A DNA stretch of 64,000 bases from Serratia marcescens (lineage in GTDB: Bacteria > Pseudomonadota > Gammaproteobacteria > Enterobacterales > Enterobacteriaceae): the NCBI RefSeq assembly GCF_001902635.1, contig NZ_MJAO01000017.1, positions 61,759-125,758 of the forward strand, in the 5' to 3' direction. A program made the translations under genes and the position numbers. The notes beneath the pieces were generated by a model that was given only the letters and a program-made list of their open reading frames with translations, ran no database searches and had not been told where the DNA came from. This document shows, piece after piece, positions 7,662 through 14,919 of the stretch (positions are counted from its first letter, which is position 1; each line of letters opens with the position of its first letter).

Positions 7662-9110
7662 TCAGTAGTGTTGATATGCTGCATGTTTTGTAAACGGATT
7701 ATTATCAAAATGACGACCTTTATATACCTTTCGGGCACCATATTTTGAATAATCAATATCTATCACCTCTTCCTTTTCAAGTCTGTCAATAACCCTGTCC
7801 AGTAACTTTCCCTTACGTAACACATTAGGTCCGCCGTTTCGGATATCATTATATCGAACTACATCTTTCCATGAACGTGAATACTGCCGACGTAGCCACG
7901 ACAATAACAGTGCTTCATAATAGCCCTCCTCATTGCCAAAGAGTGTTACTGCCTGTTGCATATACCATTCGCACAGCAACCATGCATTTTCGACATATTC
8001 TTTTTTTATCGCACATTCACCCTCACTCCAGTAACTCAACAGGGCGGCTACGCGTGCAGTATTATTCGACATTTTGGATGCAAAATCTTTCGAGTTTTCA
8101 TAGTCTCCCTCTGGCCCCAGGCGACGCTCTATCTTATTGTGAATTCTCACCCATGCTTCCTGAGCTTGAGGTTCGAAGGATAAACATGTCTGATGCCCGG
8201 TTCCGTGTTGAGAAGCACTTTTTTCTACCAGTTCATTCATACGTTGGTAGAAGGAATTAAGATTCTCTAGGTCACCAGACTGAGGGCCAGATTGACGACG
8301 AATCAAACGCTGGCCTTGTGTCGATAAATTCTCATCAATATTCAAGACAAGACAACGTGCAAAAAAACCACTTCCGCGTGCACTTTCGCCCTTACGTTTT
8401 AAATAATCATCAAATATAGCTTTTTGTACCATAACCAACAAAGTAATACGTCCATTCCTGAGCGTAAAACTCGGTGTTGTTTTACGTTCAACCTGAAAAT
8501 ATCCCCCATCCCACATTGAGTTAATAAAACCGAAGTCAGCCATGGTCTTTCTGTTAAGTATATTAGCTCCCTCATCGGTTATTAGTCCTGTTTGCGGCGA
8601 CTGAGTGTACATTGCAAACTGTAGGGCTTCCGGTGTGGTATTATTATAAACAAATCTTCTGGCTTTTGGTGGTTCTGGTTTTTCAGCGTATAACGCCTTT
8701 AACTGCAGTGAAAATTCATCTGTACACTTTCCTTTCATAGTGGCTTTATCTACACATTTCAAGAGTGCACTTTCTTTTCTGCGCCATATTTTAGAGCAGC
8801 GCTCATGTTCTTTTTGCTGTTCTTCATACTGGAGTAATACACGTAGATCATGCTCATGAAAAGGCTTGAATACCAATTTACCCACCGTCGTTTTTCTCTC
8901 GCCAGACTCTGCTATCACGAATGAATACAATGACACCGGAGATATTAAAGTGTCATTGATCTTTACATTAATCAGGCTCTGGCACCCCAGGGATAATGCA
9001 CTTAAAACTGCGGATGCAATCATTTCAGGTGGTGACTGTGTGTGATCCTCAATATTAAAAATAGTTTCACGCAATAGTCCTGTAAAAGCATTAAATGGAA
9101 AATTTTTCAT
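7662..9110 (-). CDS. yfjI: YfjI-like DUF3987 protein (primase/helicase-associated P-loop family)
   Basis: 482 aa. The DUF3987 hallmark AESGERKT (residues 67-74), a variant P-loop, is present after a helical N-terminus with repeated small hydrophobic residues (SAVLSALSLGCQSL). The middle contains the RRFVYNNTTPEALQF and DEGANIL segments conserved in this family, the second corresponding to a Walker B-like acidic element. Known: YfjI-type proteins are backbone genes of CP4-57/P4-like islands and are thought to act with DNA replication; direct function is not established. It is divergently arranged to the yfjP-like GTPase. Confidence 0.88.
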   Translation of the reverse strand: MKNFPFNAFTGLLRETIFNIEDHTQSPPEMIASAVLSALSLGCQSLINVKINDTLISPVSLYSFVIAESGERKTTVGKLVFKPFHEHDLRVLLQYEEQQKEHERCSKIWRRKESALLKCVDKATMKGKCTDEFSLQLKALYAEKPEPPKARRFVYNNTTPEALQFAMYTQSPQTGLITDEGANILNRKTMADFGFINSMWDGGYFQVERKTTPSFTLRNGRITLLVMVQKAIFDDYLKRKGESARGSGFFARCLVLNIDENLSTQGQRLIRRQSGPQSGDLENLNSFYQRMNELVEKSASQHGTGHQTCLSFEPQAQEAWVRIHNKIERRLGPEGDYENSKDFASKMSNNTARVAALLSYWSEGECAIKKEYVENAWLLCEWYMQQAVTLFGNEEGYYEALLLSWLRRQYSRSWKDVVRYNDIRNGGPNVLRKGKLLDRVIDRLEKEEVIDIDYSKYGARKVYKGRHFDNNPFTKHAAYQHY

Positions 9111-9436
9111 TACGATACCTGCGAAGTATGTTGTTTATGGAGCTGACAATTAATCGCAAAACCCAATCGCAAGTCAATATAAAAAACTGACATTTAGCCC
9201 AATCCGACAGCTTTGGACTAAATTAGTTAACTGGCATAAGTCAGGATTATCACCCATCTGTTATTTGAGTGATAAAAAGATAAATGGATGCTCCTGCACG
9301 GCATTATACTGCCCGGTTAATATGAGGCTGAGGTATTTTTAAAAAACTCTCAGTTATATATCACCTGACTGAATTCCCTCCTGTTTATTTCCAGCAGGTC
9401 ATCCCCACGGATGGCTTTTTTCATTCAGAGGCCGAT
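9111..9436. promoter_or_regulatory. Divergent promoter region between yfjI-like and yfjP-like genes
   Basis: 326 bases, AT-rich, between divergent genes, so both promoters should be here. Just before the GTPase gene a short hairpin (CATCC, 9400-9404, pairing with GGATG, 9409-9413) is followed by GCTTTTTT, which looks like a weak terminator or attenuator. No alpA-like regulator gene is present in the gap. Confidence 0.45.
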
Positions 9437-10324
9437 ATGAAACATCCCTCAGGCTATGCCCTTATCCGTCGCCATCTGCGGCGTTATCCACACGCGCTAC
9501 GCCAGCATTTGCTGCAGGAGCTCAACCGACTCGTTACGTATGAACCGGTGATTGGCATCATGGGGAAAACCGGCGTCGGTAAATCCTCGCTATGCAATGC
9601 ACTGTTCCGGAGCGAAGTCTGTACTGTCAATGCCGTGGAAGCCTGCACCCGTCAGCCACAGCGTGTCCGGCTACGTTTCGGTAATCACTTCCTGACGCTG
9701 GTTGATTTACCCGGTGTGGGCGAGAGTGTTACCCGTGATGATGAATACCGTGAACTGTATCGTGACCTCATGCCACAACTCGATATGGTGCTGTGGGTAC
9801 TCAAGGCCGATGACCGCGCCTATGCGGTGGAAGAGCAGTTTTATCAGGACGTATTCGCGCAGTACAGCGGACCGCAGCCGCCGGTGTTATGGGTGCTCAA
9901 CCAGGTGGACAAAACCGACCCCGCCGAGCAGTGGAACTGGCCGTCCGCCCAGCCCTCGGCGTTACAGGCCGAGCGTATTGCTCAGAAACAGCAGGCGGTG
10001 GCCCGGCAGTTAGGTATCGCTGAGCAGGATATTCTGCCGGTTTCGGTCCGGGGGCGCTATCGTCTGTCGCGTCTGGTGGAGGCCATGATTACCCTGCTCC
10101 CAAAGCAGGCCCGCAGTCCACTTGTGCCGCACCTGCAGAACGGGTATCGCACTACCAGTATCATCAGCACCGCCAGCAGCAGCTTTGGCGATGCCGTGGT
10201 AGACGTTATCGATAAGGTTATTGACCTGGCCCCGCTACCACAGGTGGCTCGCATTGCACTGCAGGCTGCAACACACGCTGTCGCCCGCGCGGCACGCTCC
10301 CTGTGGGGATTTTTCTTCGGCTAG
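9437..10324 (+). CDS. yfjP: YfjP/YeeP-family Era-like GTPase
   Basis: 295 aa. Complete G motifs: G1 GKTGVGKS (residues 43-50), G3 DLPG (90-93) and G4 NQVDK (155-159). The C-terminal 60 residues are hydrophobic and amphipathic and could associate with membranes. Known: YfjP/YeeP/YkfA GTPases occur in nearly every CP4-type island; the biological role is unknown. Start chosen at ATG 9437, preceded by GAGG. Composition is more GC-rich than the Qat block, as expected for older island backbone. Followed by 210 bases and then a run of small membrane/exported proteins on the same strand. Confidence 0.9.
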   Translation: MKHPSGYALIRRHLRRYPHALRQHLLQELNRLVTYEPVIGIMGKTGVGKSSLCNALFRSEVCTVNAVEACTRQPQRVRLRFGNHFLTLVDLPGVGESVTRDDEYRELYRDLMPQLDMVLWVLKADDRAYAVEEQFYQDVFAQYSGPQPPVLWVLNQVDKTDPAEQWNWPSAQPSALQAERIAQKQQAVARQLGIAEQDILPVSVRGRYRLSRLVEAMITLLPKQARSPLVPHLQNGYRTTSIISTASSSFGDAVVDVIDKVIDLAPLPQVARIALQAATHAVARAARSLWGFFFG

Positions 10325-10536
10325 TCACTTCGCTTTCAATGAGCGGCCTTGCCGTTTTCGATAAGTTTCTTTGTTTCATCACGATCGATTTTCTCGATCG
10401 AGCCGATCGGTATTCATCGTTGTACATGATTAATCCGGTAGCCACATAATCCACAGGGCATTATGTGATTTATTAATTTTAACCATCAAAATCAATGCGG
10501 TGTATCGCAGGGGTTGTCACGCATTAAGGGAAGTAT

Positions 10537-10695
10537 ATGCCGTTATTTCTGTTATGGGGCGCGCTGGCCCTGTTGCTGGGTTTCGTGGCGTCCGCCAACG
10601 GCCGCTCGTTCTGGGGCTGGCTCATTCTCGGTCTGATAATCGACCCGATACTGGCGGGGCTGCTGTACTGGCTTATTGCAAAGGACCGCACATGA
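10537..10695 (+). CDS. Small membrane protein (52 aa)
   Basis: 52 aa, nearly all hydrophobic: a first segment (residues 2-17) and a second (28-47) fit two short transmembrane helices separated by ANGRSFWG, with a charged end AKDRT. Start ATG 10537 follows AAGGGAAG, a good ribosome site. The stop overlaps the next small gene by ATGA, so the pair is probably co-translated. No family recognised with certainty; similar tiny membrane proteins occur after yfjP-type GTPases. A link to the GTPase is inference. Confidence 0.65.
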   Translation: MPLFLLWGALALLLGFVASANGRSFWGWLILGLIIDPILAGLLYWLIAKDRT

Positions 10696-10808
10696 AAACA
10701 TTTCTGTGTCTGTTCGGTAAGTTCACCCGCTGGTACATCACCCTTATTATCTTTATGGCCTGCCTGCTGTTCATTATCACCACCCTGGGCAATATGGCTG
10801 GCTTCTGA
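10692..10808 (+). CDS. Tiny single-pass membrane protein (38 aa)
   Basis: 38 aa, with a single hydrophobic helix (about residues 13-34) after a short basic N-terminus (FGKFTRW). The start ATG overlaps the preceding gene's stop by four bases (ATGA at 10692-10695), the best evidence that both are real. The next gene follows after 12 bases with a GGACACTCC leader. Function unknown; possible roles such as a toxin-like peptide or membrane anchor are speculation. Confidence 0.6.
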   Translation: MKTFLCLFGKFTRWYITLIIFMACLLFIITTLGNMAGF

Positions 10809-10820
10809 CAGGACACTCCA

Positions 10821-11285
10821 ATGAAAAATAAACTGATTATTTCACTTTTACTGGCTTCAGTGCTGACGCCTTCTGTCTCGCATGCGTTTGGCAACCGTGA
10901 TAGCTGGGTAAGTGGCTATGCGCAGGGAACCTCTGAGTACACCATCCTCGGTAAAGGGCAATCACAACTTTACCTGGCCTGCGACAGTTCCGGCTCACAG
11001 CCAGCGACCATTATCTTCACTGACGTGAATGGCCATCGGGTCAGGATGGACAGTGGTCAGACGCTTACCATGAGAATTGATAACGCTGAAGAAGTGAATA
11101 TCAGCGAAAGCGAGTCTCATGTGGGATCTGACAATGTGATGTGGGCATGGAACAAATTACGCATCGGCAAACGTGTTGTGGTTTCAGGTAGCGGGGTAAA
11201 ACCTGTCACTTTCACTTTAGCGGGGGCTGCTGCAGTTCTTCCTGCCTTCGGTGACAACGGCTGCGTGCCCGGATTTGCACGGTAG
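10821..11285 (+). CDS. Exported protein of unknown function (154 aa)
   Basis: 154 aa. A clear signal peptide: basic MKNK, hydrophobic core (residues 5-17), and likely cleavage after SHA (about residue 22). The mature part has two cysteines (in YLACDSS and DNGCVPG) that could form a disulfide, and a beta-rich pattern. I do not recognise the family; it occurs as part of the backbone between yfjP-like and yfjQ-like genes. Presumably co-transcribed with the two tiny genes before it and the next exported protein. Confidence 0.75.
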   Translation: MKNKLIISLLLASVLTPSVSHAFGNRDSWVSGYAQGTSEYTILGKGQSQLYLACDSSGSQPATIIFTDVNGHRVRMDSGQTLTMRIDNAEEVNISESESHVGSDNVMWAWNKLRIGKRVVVSGSGVKPVTFTLAGAAAVLPAFGDNGCVPGFAR

Positions 11286-11319
11286 TTGTGCCTCATTCTT
11301 ACAGGTTAAAGGAAATTTA

Positions 11320-11661
11320 ATGAAGAAAATCATCACAGTCGCAGCACTCTGTCTGCTGTCATTTTCTTCGCTGGCCGCTTCTTCACCGGTCAGCGTCAGT
11401 GTTAGTCCCGGAAGCTACAGCCACTACTCATCGATTCGGATTACATCAAAAGTCGATTCGATTGTGATTAAACAACTCATTGTCAACCGGGGAAACTGCC
11501 AGGATGCAGAATTCGCCAGCCCGTGGAAACCAGTACGTCTGGGATTTGGCGGTGCTGTATCCCATGAATTTACCGGCAAGGGGCTGATGGTTCCCTGTAA
11601 TGTACTGGAAGTGGTTGTCCAGACAAGCGAAGGCGCATGGCAGTTTGATTTTGACAGCTGA
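11320..11661 (+). CDS. Exported protein of unknown function (113 aa)
   Basis: 113 aa from ATG 11320, which follows TTAAAGGAAATTTA, a good ribosome site; a longer upstream frame lacks this support. Signal peptide MKKIITVAALCLLSFSSLAA with cleavage near residue 19. The mature protein is short, beta-rich, and has two cysteines (NRGNCQD and MVPCNV) likely forming a disulfide. Function unknown. A strong intrinsic terminator follows at 11699-11730, so this is the last gene of the yfjP-led transcript. Confidence 0.75.
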   Translation: MKKIITVAALCLLSFSSLAASSPVSVSVSPGSYSHYSSIRITSKVDSIVIKQLIVNRGNCQDAEFASPWKPVRLGFGGAVSHEFTGKGLMVPCNVLEVVVQTSEGAWQFDFDS

Positions 11662-11698
11662 CACCGCGCGCTTTTCCACCTTTCTTTTCTATCTGAAC

Positions 11699-11730
11699 GC
11701 CCTGCTCAAACGAGCAGGGCGTTTTCTTTT
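11699..11730 (+). terminator. Intrinsic terminator after exported protein gene
   Basis: GCCCTGCTC (11699-11707), loop AAAC, GAGCAGGGC (11712-11720), then GTTTTCTTTT. A 9-bp perfect stem with T-rich tail: a textbook rho-independent terminator reading in the plus direction. Confidence 0.92.
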
Positions 11731-11752
11731 GCCTCTTTTAAAGGAATTCCTC

Positions 11753-12574
11753 ATGAGATTAGCCAGCCGCTTTGGCCGTATAAACCAGATACGCCGTGAC
11801 CGTCCTCTGACCCATGAAGAGCTGATGAGTCATGTTCCCAGTGTATTCGGGAGTGATAAACATGAATCGCGTTCAGACCGTTACACCTACATTCCGACCA
11901 TCATCATCCTCGAAAGCCTGCAGCGCGAGGGTTTTGAGCCGTTCTTTGCCTGTCAGACAAAGGTTCGGGACCAGAGCAAGCGGGAGCACACCAAACACAT
12001 GCTTCGCCTGCGTCGCGCCGGGCAGCTAAACGGTCATCAGGTACCGGAAATCATTTTACTCAACAGCCATGACGGCTCATCAAGCTACCAGATGCTGCCG
12101 GGGCTGTTTCGTGGTGTCTGTACCAACGGTCTGGTCTGTGGTCAGTCATTCGGAGAAGTGCGTGTACCGCATAAAGGTAATGTCGTCGAGAAGGTGATTG
12201 AAGGGGCTTACGAAGTGCTCGGGGTATTTGACCAGGTGGATGAAAAGCGCGATGCAATGGTGTCACTGTTACTTCCGCCACCAGCACAGCACGCTCTGGC
12301 GAATGCCGCGCTGAAATATCGCTTTGGTGAGGACCACCAGCCGGTCACGGTATCGCAGTTGCTGACCTCACGTCGCCGGGAGGATTGCAGCGATGACCTG
12401 TGGACCGTCTACCAGCGCGTGCAGGAGAACCTGATGAAAGGGGGATTGTCAGGACGAACCGCACAAGGGAAAAGCAGTCGCACCCGTGCCGTTACCGGTA
12501 TTGATGGCGACGTGAAGCTCAATCGTGCCCTGTGGGTAATGGCAGAGAATATGCTCGAGTTTTTCGGGTGTTAA
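11753..12574 (+). CDS. yfjQ: YfjQ-like DUF932/DUF945 protein
   Basis: 273 aa from ATG 11753 (AAAGGAATTCCTC leader), the same length as E. coli YfjQ; a longer frame starting upstream would read through the terminator. Seen: FQ... like motifs typical of this family, including YTYIPT, FACQTKVRDQSKREHTKHMLRL shortened here to its first part, and SHDGSSSYQMLPG-type core with RGVCTNGLVCG. Known: DUF932 (phage/plasmid-like protein) family, common on P4-like islands and plasmids, with an unknown role; some are found next to replication or anti-restriction genes. Followed after 30 bases by the antirestriction gene. Confidence 0.88.
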   Translation: MRLASRFGRINQIRRDRPLTHEELMSHVPSVFGSDKHESRSDRYTYIPTIIILESLQREGFEPFFACQTKVRDQSKREHTKHMLRLRRAGQLNGHQVPEIILLNSHDGSSSYQMLPGLFRGVCTNGLVCGQSFGEVRVPHKGNVVEKVIEGAYEVLGVFDQVDEKRDAMVSLLLPPPAQHALANAALKYRFGEDHQPVTVSQLLTSRRREDCSDDLWTVYQRVQENLMKGGLSGRTAQGKSSRTRAVTGIDGDVKLNRALWVMAENMLEFFGC

Positions 12575-12604
12575 ACAACGGTACCTGCATAAGGAGATAG
12601 TTTC

Positions 12605-13048
12605 ATGGATACACAGAACCTTCAGTTCGCTGAGCAGACAGCTATTACTGCCTCAGTGGTACCTGATGAGTTACGCATCGGTTTCTGGCCACAGCACTTT
12701 GGCTCCATCCCGCAATGGATAACCCTTGAGCCCAGAATTTTTGCCTGGATGGACCGCCTGTGTACCGATTATCACGGCGGTATCTGGCACTTTTCGACGC
12801 TCAGCAACGGCGGCGCTTTTATGGCCCCTGAGTCAGATCAGGATGAGAAGTGGACATTGTTCAGCAGTATGAATGGCAACGGCGCGGAACTTACTGTTGA
12901 AGCTGCAGGGATAGTCGCCTGTCTGATGGTATACAGCCATCATGCCTGCCGTATCGAGTGTGACGCGATGACTGAGCACTATTATCGCTTACGCGACTAC
13001 GCGCTGAACCATCTAGAGTGCAGCACCATTATGCATCTCATCGACTGA
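12605..13048 (+). CDS. yfjX: Antirestriction protein, KlcA/ArdB family (YfjX-like)
   Basis: 147 aa. Characteristic ArdB/KlcA features: RIGFWPQHFG near the N-terminus, WMDRLCTDYHGGIWHF (residues about 49-64), GGAFMAPE and the SMNGNGAELTVEAAGIVACLM core. Known: ArdB/KlcA proteins inhibit type I restriction-modification in vivo without mimicking DNA charge, helping incoming mobile elements. Start ATG 12605 follows AAGGAGATAG. Its presence on an island that also encodes phage defence is typical of element backbone versus cargo. Next gene follows after 12 bases. Confidence 0.92.
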   Translation: MDTQNLQFAEQTAITASVVPDELRIGFWPQHFGSIPQWITLEPRIFAWMDRLCTDYHGGIWHFSTLSNGGAFMAPESDQDEKWTLFSSMNGNGAELTVEAAGIVACLMVYSHHACRIECDAMTEHYYRLRDYALNHLECSTIMHLID

Positions 13049-13060
13049 GGGATACCGAAC

Positions 13061-13603
13061 ATGAATACCGCATTATCCCCGCTGTCATCTCAGCCTGAAC
13101 TCTTTCCACTGGCGATTATTGCCCAGCATGGTTGTTTGCTCCCCGCGACCTCCGGATTAACCCCCTATGCCCAACGCACCATTCGCCGCGCTATCAACCT
13201 GCTGGAAAAATATCTGCGCCAACCTGGCATATCCTTTACCTCAAGTACTGCTGCCCGTGACTGGCTTCGGCTACAGCTGGCAGGACAAGAACGGGAAGTG
13301 TTTATGGTGCTCTATCTCGATAACCAGCATCGTTTACTGGAGAGTGAAACTCTATTTGCCGGTTCGATTAACCATGTCCAAGTCCATCCTCGAGAGGTAG
13401 TGAAGTCAGCGCTTCGCTTCAATGCTGCAGCTGTCGTGCTGGCGCATAACCATCCATCCGGCGACCCGGAGCCCAGCCTATGCGATCGCAACATTACCGG
13501 TAGGCTTAAAGAAGCCCTGGCACTGGTTGATGTGAACACGCTTGATCATCTGGTTGTCGGTTCAGATGGCATTGTGTCGTTTGCGGAGCGAGGGTGGATA
13601 TGA
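13061..13603 (+). CDS. yfjY: RadC-like JAB/MPN domain protein (YfjY-like)
   Basis: 180 aa. JAMM-type metal site HNHPSGD at residues 129-135 with the preceding conserved RVVLAH-like strand; the N-terminus lacks the helix-hairpin-helix part of full-length RadC. Known: short RadC/YfjY/YkfG/YeeS proteins are backbone genes of CP4-like islands; no confirmed DNA-repair activity, and the metal site suggests a hydrolase. The start ATG 13061 lies 12 bases after yfjX; the stop overlaps the next gene by ATGA. Confidence 0.92.
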   Translation: MNTALSPLSSQPELFPLAIIAQHGCLLPATSGLTPYAQRTIRRAINLLEKYLRQPGISFTSSTAARDWLRLQLAGQEREVFMVLYLDNQHRLLESETLFAGSINHVQVHPREVVKSALRFNAAAVVLAHNHPSGDPEPSLCDRNITGRLKEALALVDVNTLDHLVVGSDGIVSFAERGWI

Positions 13604-13821
13604 AAATCATCAGTAAACGCCAGGCAATGGCTTTGTACCGACAGCATCCAGGCTCCCGGCTGTTTCGCTTCTGTACCGGTAAATATAAATGGTCCGGCAG
13701 TATCTGCCATTATGCTGGCCGGGAAGTTCAGGACATACGCGGTGTTCTGGCAGTGTTTGCTGAGCGCCGTCAGGATCGCAAGGGTGCCTATGTAATTCTT
13801 CGAAGTGTCACTCTTAATTAA
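13600..13821 (+). CDS. DUF987 protein (YpjJ/YeeT/YkfH-like)
   Basis: 73 aa from ATG 13600, which shares ATGA with the yfjY stop. Seen: MKIISKRQAM start, HPGSRLFRFCTGKYKW and GREVQDI...GVLAVFAERR, which match the DUF987 family. Known: always found between the RadC-like gene and the cbeA/cbtA pair; function unknown. A start two codons upstream (ATG 13594) is possible but leaves a poorer ribosome site. Basic and cysteine-containing, so nucleic-acid binding is possible but unproven. Confidence 0.88.
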   Translation: MKIISKRQAMALYRQHPGSRLFRFCTGKYKWSGSICHYAGREVQDIRGVLAVFAERRQDRKGAYVILRSVTLN

Positions 13822-13846
13822 TCCTTCCCTTTAATCAGGAACAATA

Positions 13847-14197
13847 ATGAACAATCACTCAGAATCCGGTACCAAACCGGAGAATCTTACCTGCCAACAG
13901 TGGGGACTAAAGCGCACGATCACCCCCTGTTTTGGCGCTCGTCTGGTGCAGGAAGGCAACCGGGTGCATTTTCTCGCTGACCGGGCCGGATTCAACGGTG
14001 CTTTCAGCGACGATGACGCGCTACACCTGGATCAGGCCTTTCCCCTGATACTCAAAAAACTGGAACTAATGCTGACCAGCGGCGAGCTCAATCCACGCTA
14101 TCAGCACTGCGTCACGCTTTACCACAACGGGCTCGCTTGCGAAGCCGACACACTCGGTTCCTGTGGCTATGTCTACATTGCTATTTATCCTGACTAG
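13847..14197 (+). CDS. cbeA: CbeA-type antitoxin (YeeU/YfjZ family)
   Basis: 116 aa. Family features: WGLKR near residue 19, FGARLVQEGNRVHFLADRAG and the C-terminal YHNGLACEADTLGSCGYVYIAIYP. Known: CbeA (YeeU) is a type IV antitoxin that stabilises MreB and FtsZ filaments, opposing CbtA without binding it. Placed 25 bases after the DUF987 gene and about 50 bases before the toxin, in the standard order. The pair probably helps keep the island in the cell. Confidence 0.92.
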   Translation: MNNHSESGTKPENLTCQQWGLKRTITPCFGARLVQEGNRVHFLADRAGFNGAFSDDDALHLDQAFPLILKKLELMLTSGELNPRYQHCVTLYHNGLACEADTLGSCGYVYIAIYPD

Positions 14198-14250
14198 ACT
14201 GAGCCGCAGTAACTCACCGCTTATTCCCTGAACATCACAGAGTAAACATC

Positions 14251-14580
14251 ATGCAAACCTTATCATCACACCCGACACGGGCGACTCAGCCCTATCTGTC
14301 ACCCGTTGAAACCTGGCAACGGCTGCTGACTCATCTGTTATCGCAGCACTATGGCCTGACGCTGAATGACACACCGTTCAGTAATGAAACCACCATACGA
14401 GAACATATTGATGCTGGAGTATCGCTCAGCGATGCGGTGAACTTTCTTGTCGAAAAATACGGGCTTGTCCGTATCGACCGAAAGGGATTTTCGTGGCAAG
14501 AACAAACCCCGTATATTTCCGTAGTGGATATTCTGCGAGCAAGGCGCTCTACCGGCTTGCTAAAAACTAACGTGAAATAA
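14251..14580 (+). CDS. cbtA: CbtA-type toxin (YeeV/YpjF family)
   Basis: 109 aa. Features: [26 protein letters not shown] (only part quoted in family alignments), [11 protein letters not shown]...[15 protein letters not shown] and the C-terminal [12 protein letters not shown]. Known: CbtA inhibits MreB and FtsZ polymerisation, making cells swell. Last recognisable island gene; after it come 180 bases to the probable attachment site. Full length and no frameshift seen, so the module looks active. Confidence 0.92.
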   Translation: MQTLSSHPTRATQPYLSPVETWQRLLTHLLSQHYGLTLNDTPFSNETTIREHIDAGVSLSDAVNFLVEKYGLVRIDRKGFSWQEQTPYISVVDILRARRSTGLLKTNVK

Positions 14581-14763
14581 ACGCTTAAATACAGAGCAGA
14601 TTAAAGGAAAGCAAAATGCTAACCTCACAGACGAAGAGACTCCTGTTGTAACCTCCCCTCCCCTGCAAAAAAACCTGACATTTTCTTTTAGGACCAACAA
14701 TGGGACCAAACTGAAAATTGAACTGGAGGTTATCAGCTATTAAACAACAAGTTACACAACCAA

Positions 14764-14785
14764 TTCAGACTCCGCCAGCCCACCA
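14764..14785 (+). other. Probable right attachment site: degenerate tmRNA (ssrA) 3' end
   Basis: TTCAGACTCCGCCAGCCCAC plus CA resembles the tmRNA 3' end (TTCAACTCCCGCCAGCTCCACCA) with small indels. The following bases (CACCAAAT..., then CAGTGAACCAGATAGACCCGG and a terminator) parallel the sequence after ssrA in E. coli. Together with CP4-57-type genes and the ssrA-side synteny (ygaM, nrdHIEF) this fits integration at ssrA. Recalled homology, not computed; a tRNA 3' end is the alternative. Confidence 0.5.
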
Positions 14786-14827
14786 AATACGTCGCCAGTG
14801 AACCAGATAGACCCGGCGATAATAGCG

Positions 14828-14866
14828 AAAAAGCCCACAACTTCGGTTGCGGGCTTTTTTGTTTTT
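14828..14866 (+). terminator. Strong terminator at island/chromosome junction (likely the ssrA terminator)
   Basis: AAAAAGCCC-A-CAAC, TTCG tetraloop, GTTG-C-GGGCTTTTTT, then GTTTTTG. One A-C mismatch in an otherwise long stem; T-runs on both strands make it bidirectional. It would be the original ssrA terminator if the attachment-site reading is right. Confidence 0.88.
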
Positions 14867-14919
14867 GTCACATTCAGGGGACCAACCCCACGGCCCGGGC
14901 TCCCCCGGGCCGATACAGG

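Larger units (their letters stand above)
1..14830. mobile_element. CP4-57/P4-type genomic island, right part (left end outside window)
   Basis: Seen: this stretch is AT-richer than the sequence after 14.9 kb and carries the typical P4-like backbone set (YfjJ-, YfjI-, YfjP-, YfjQ-, YfjX/KlcA-, YfjY/RadC-, YpjJ-, CbeA-, CbtA-like genes) plus phage-defence genes. A degenerate tmRNA-like 3' end near 14764-14785 followed by a strong terminator looks like the right attachment site. Known: in E. coli CP4-57 sits in ssrA and carries the same gene families; the downstream chromosome (ygaM, nrdHIEF, proVWX) is also shared. Inferred: integrase and intact ssrA lie left of position 1. The exact right boundary is uncertain by some tens of bases. 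Confidence 0.75.
14581..14919. other. Island right end and junction to the chromosome
   Basis: No gene. It contains three copies of the heptamer GGACCAA (14691, 14703, 14879), a probable ssrA-derived attachment sequence near 14764-14785, a strong terminator at 14828-14866 and a GC-rich hairpin at 14891-14912 (CGGCCCGGG pairing with CCCGGGCCG) next to the yiaV-like stop. Composition changes here from island to GC-rich chromosome. Confidence 0.6.

Noticed and set aside
10218..10454. Minus-strand frame at the end of the GTPase gene
   Set aside because: Overlaps the yfjP-like gene and has no ribosome site.
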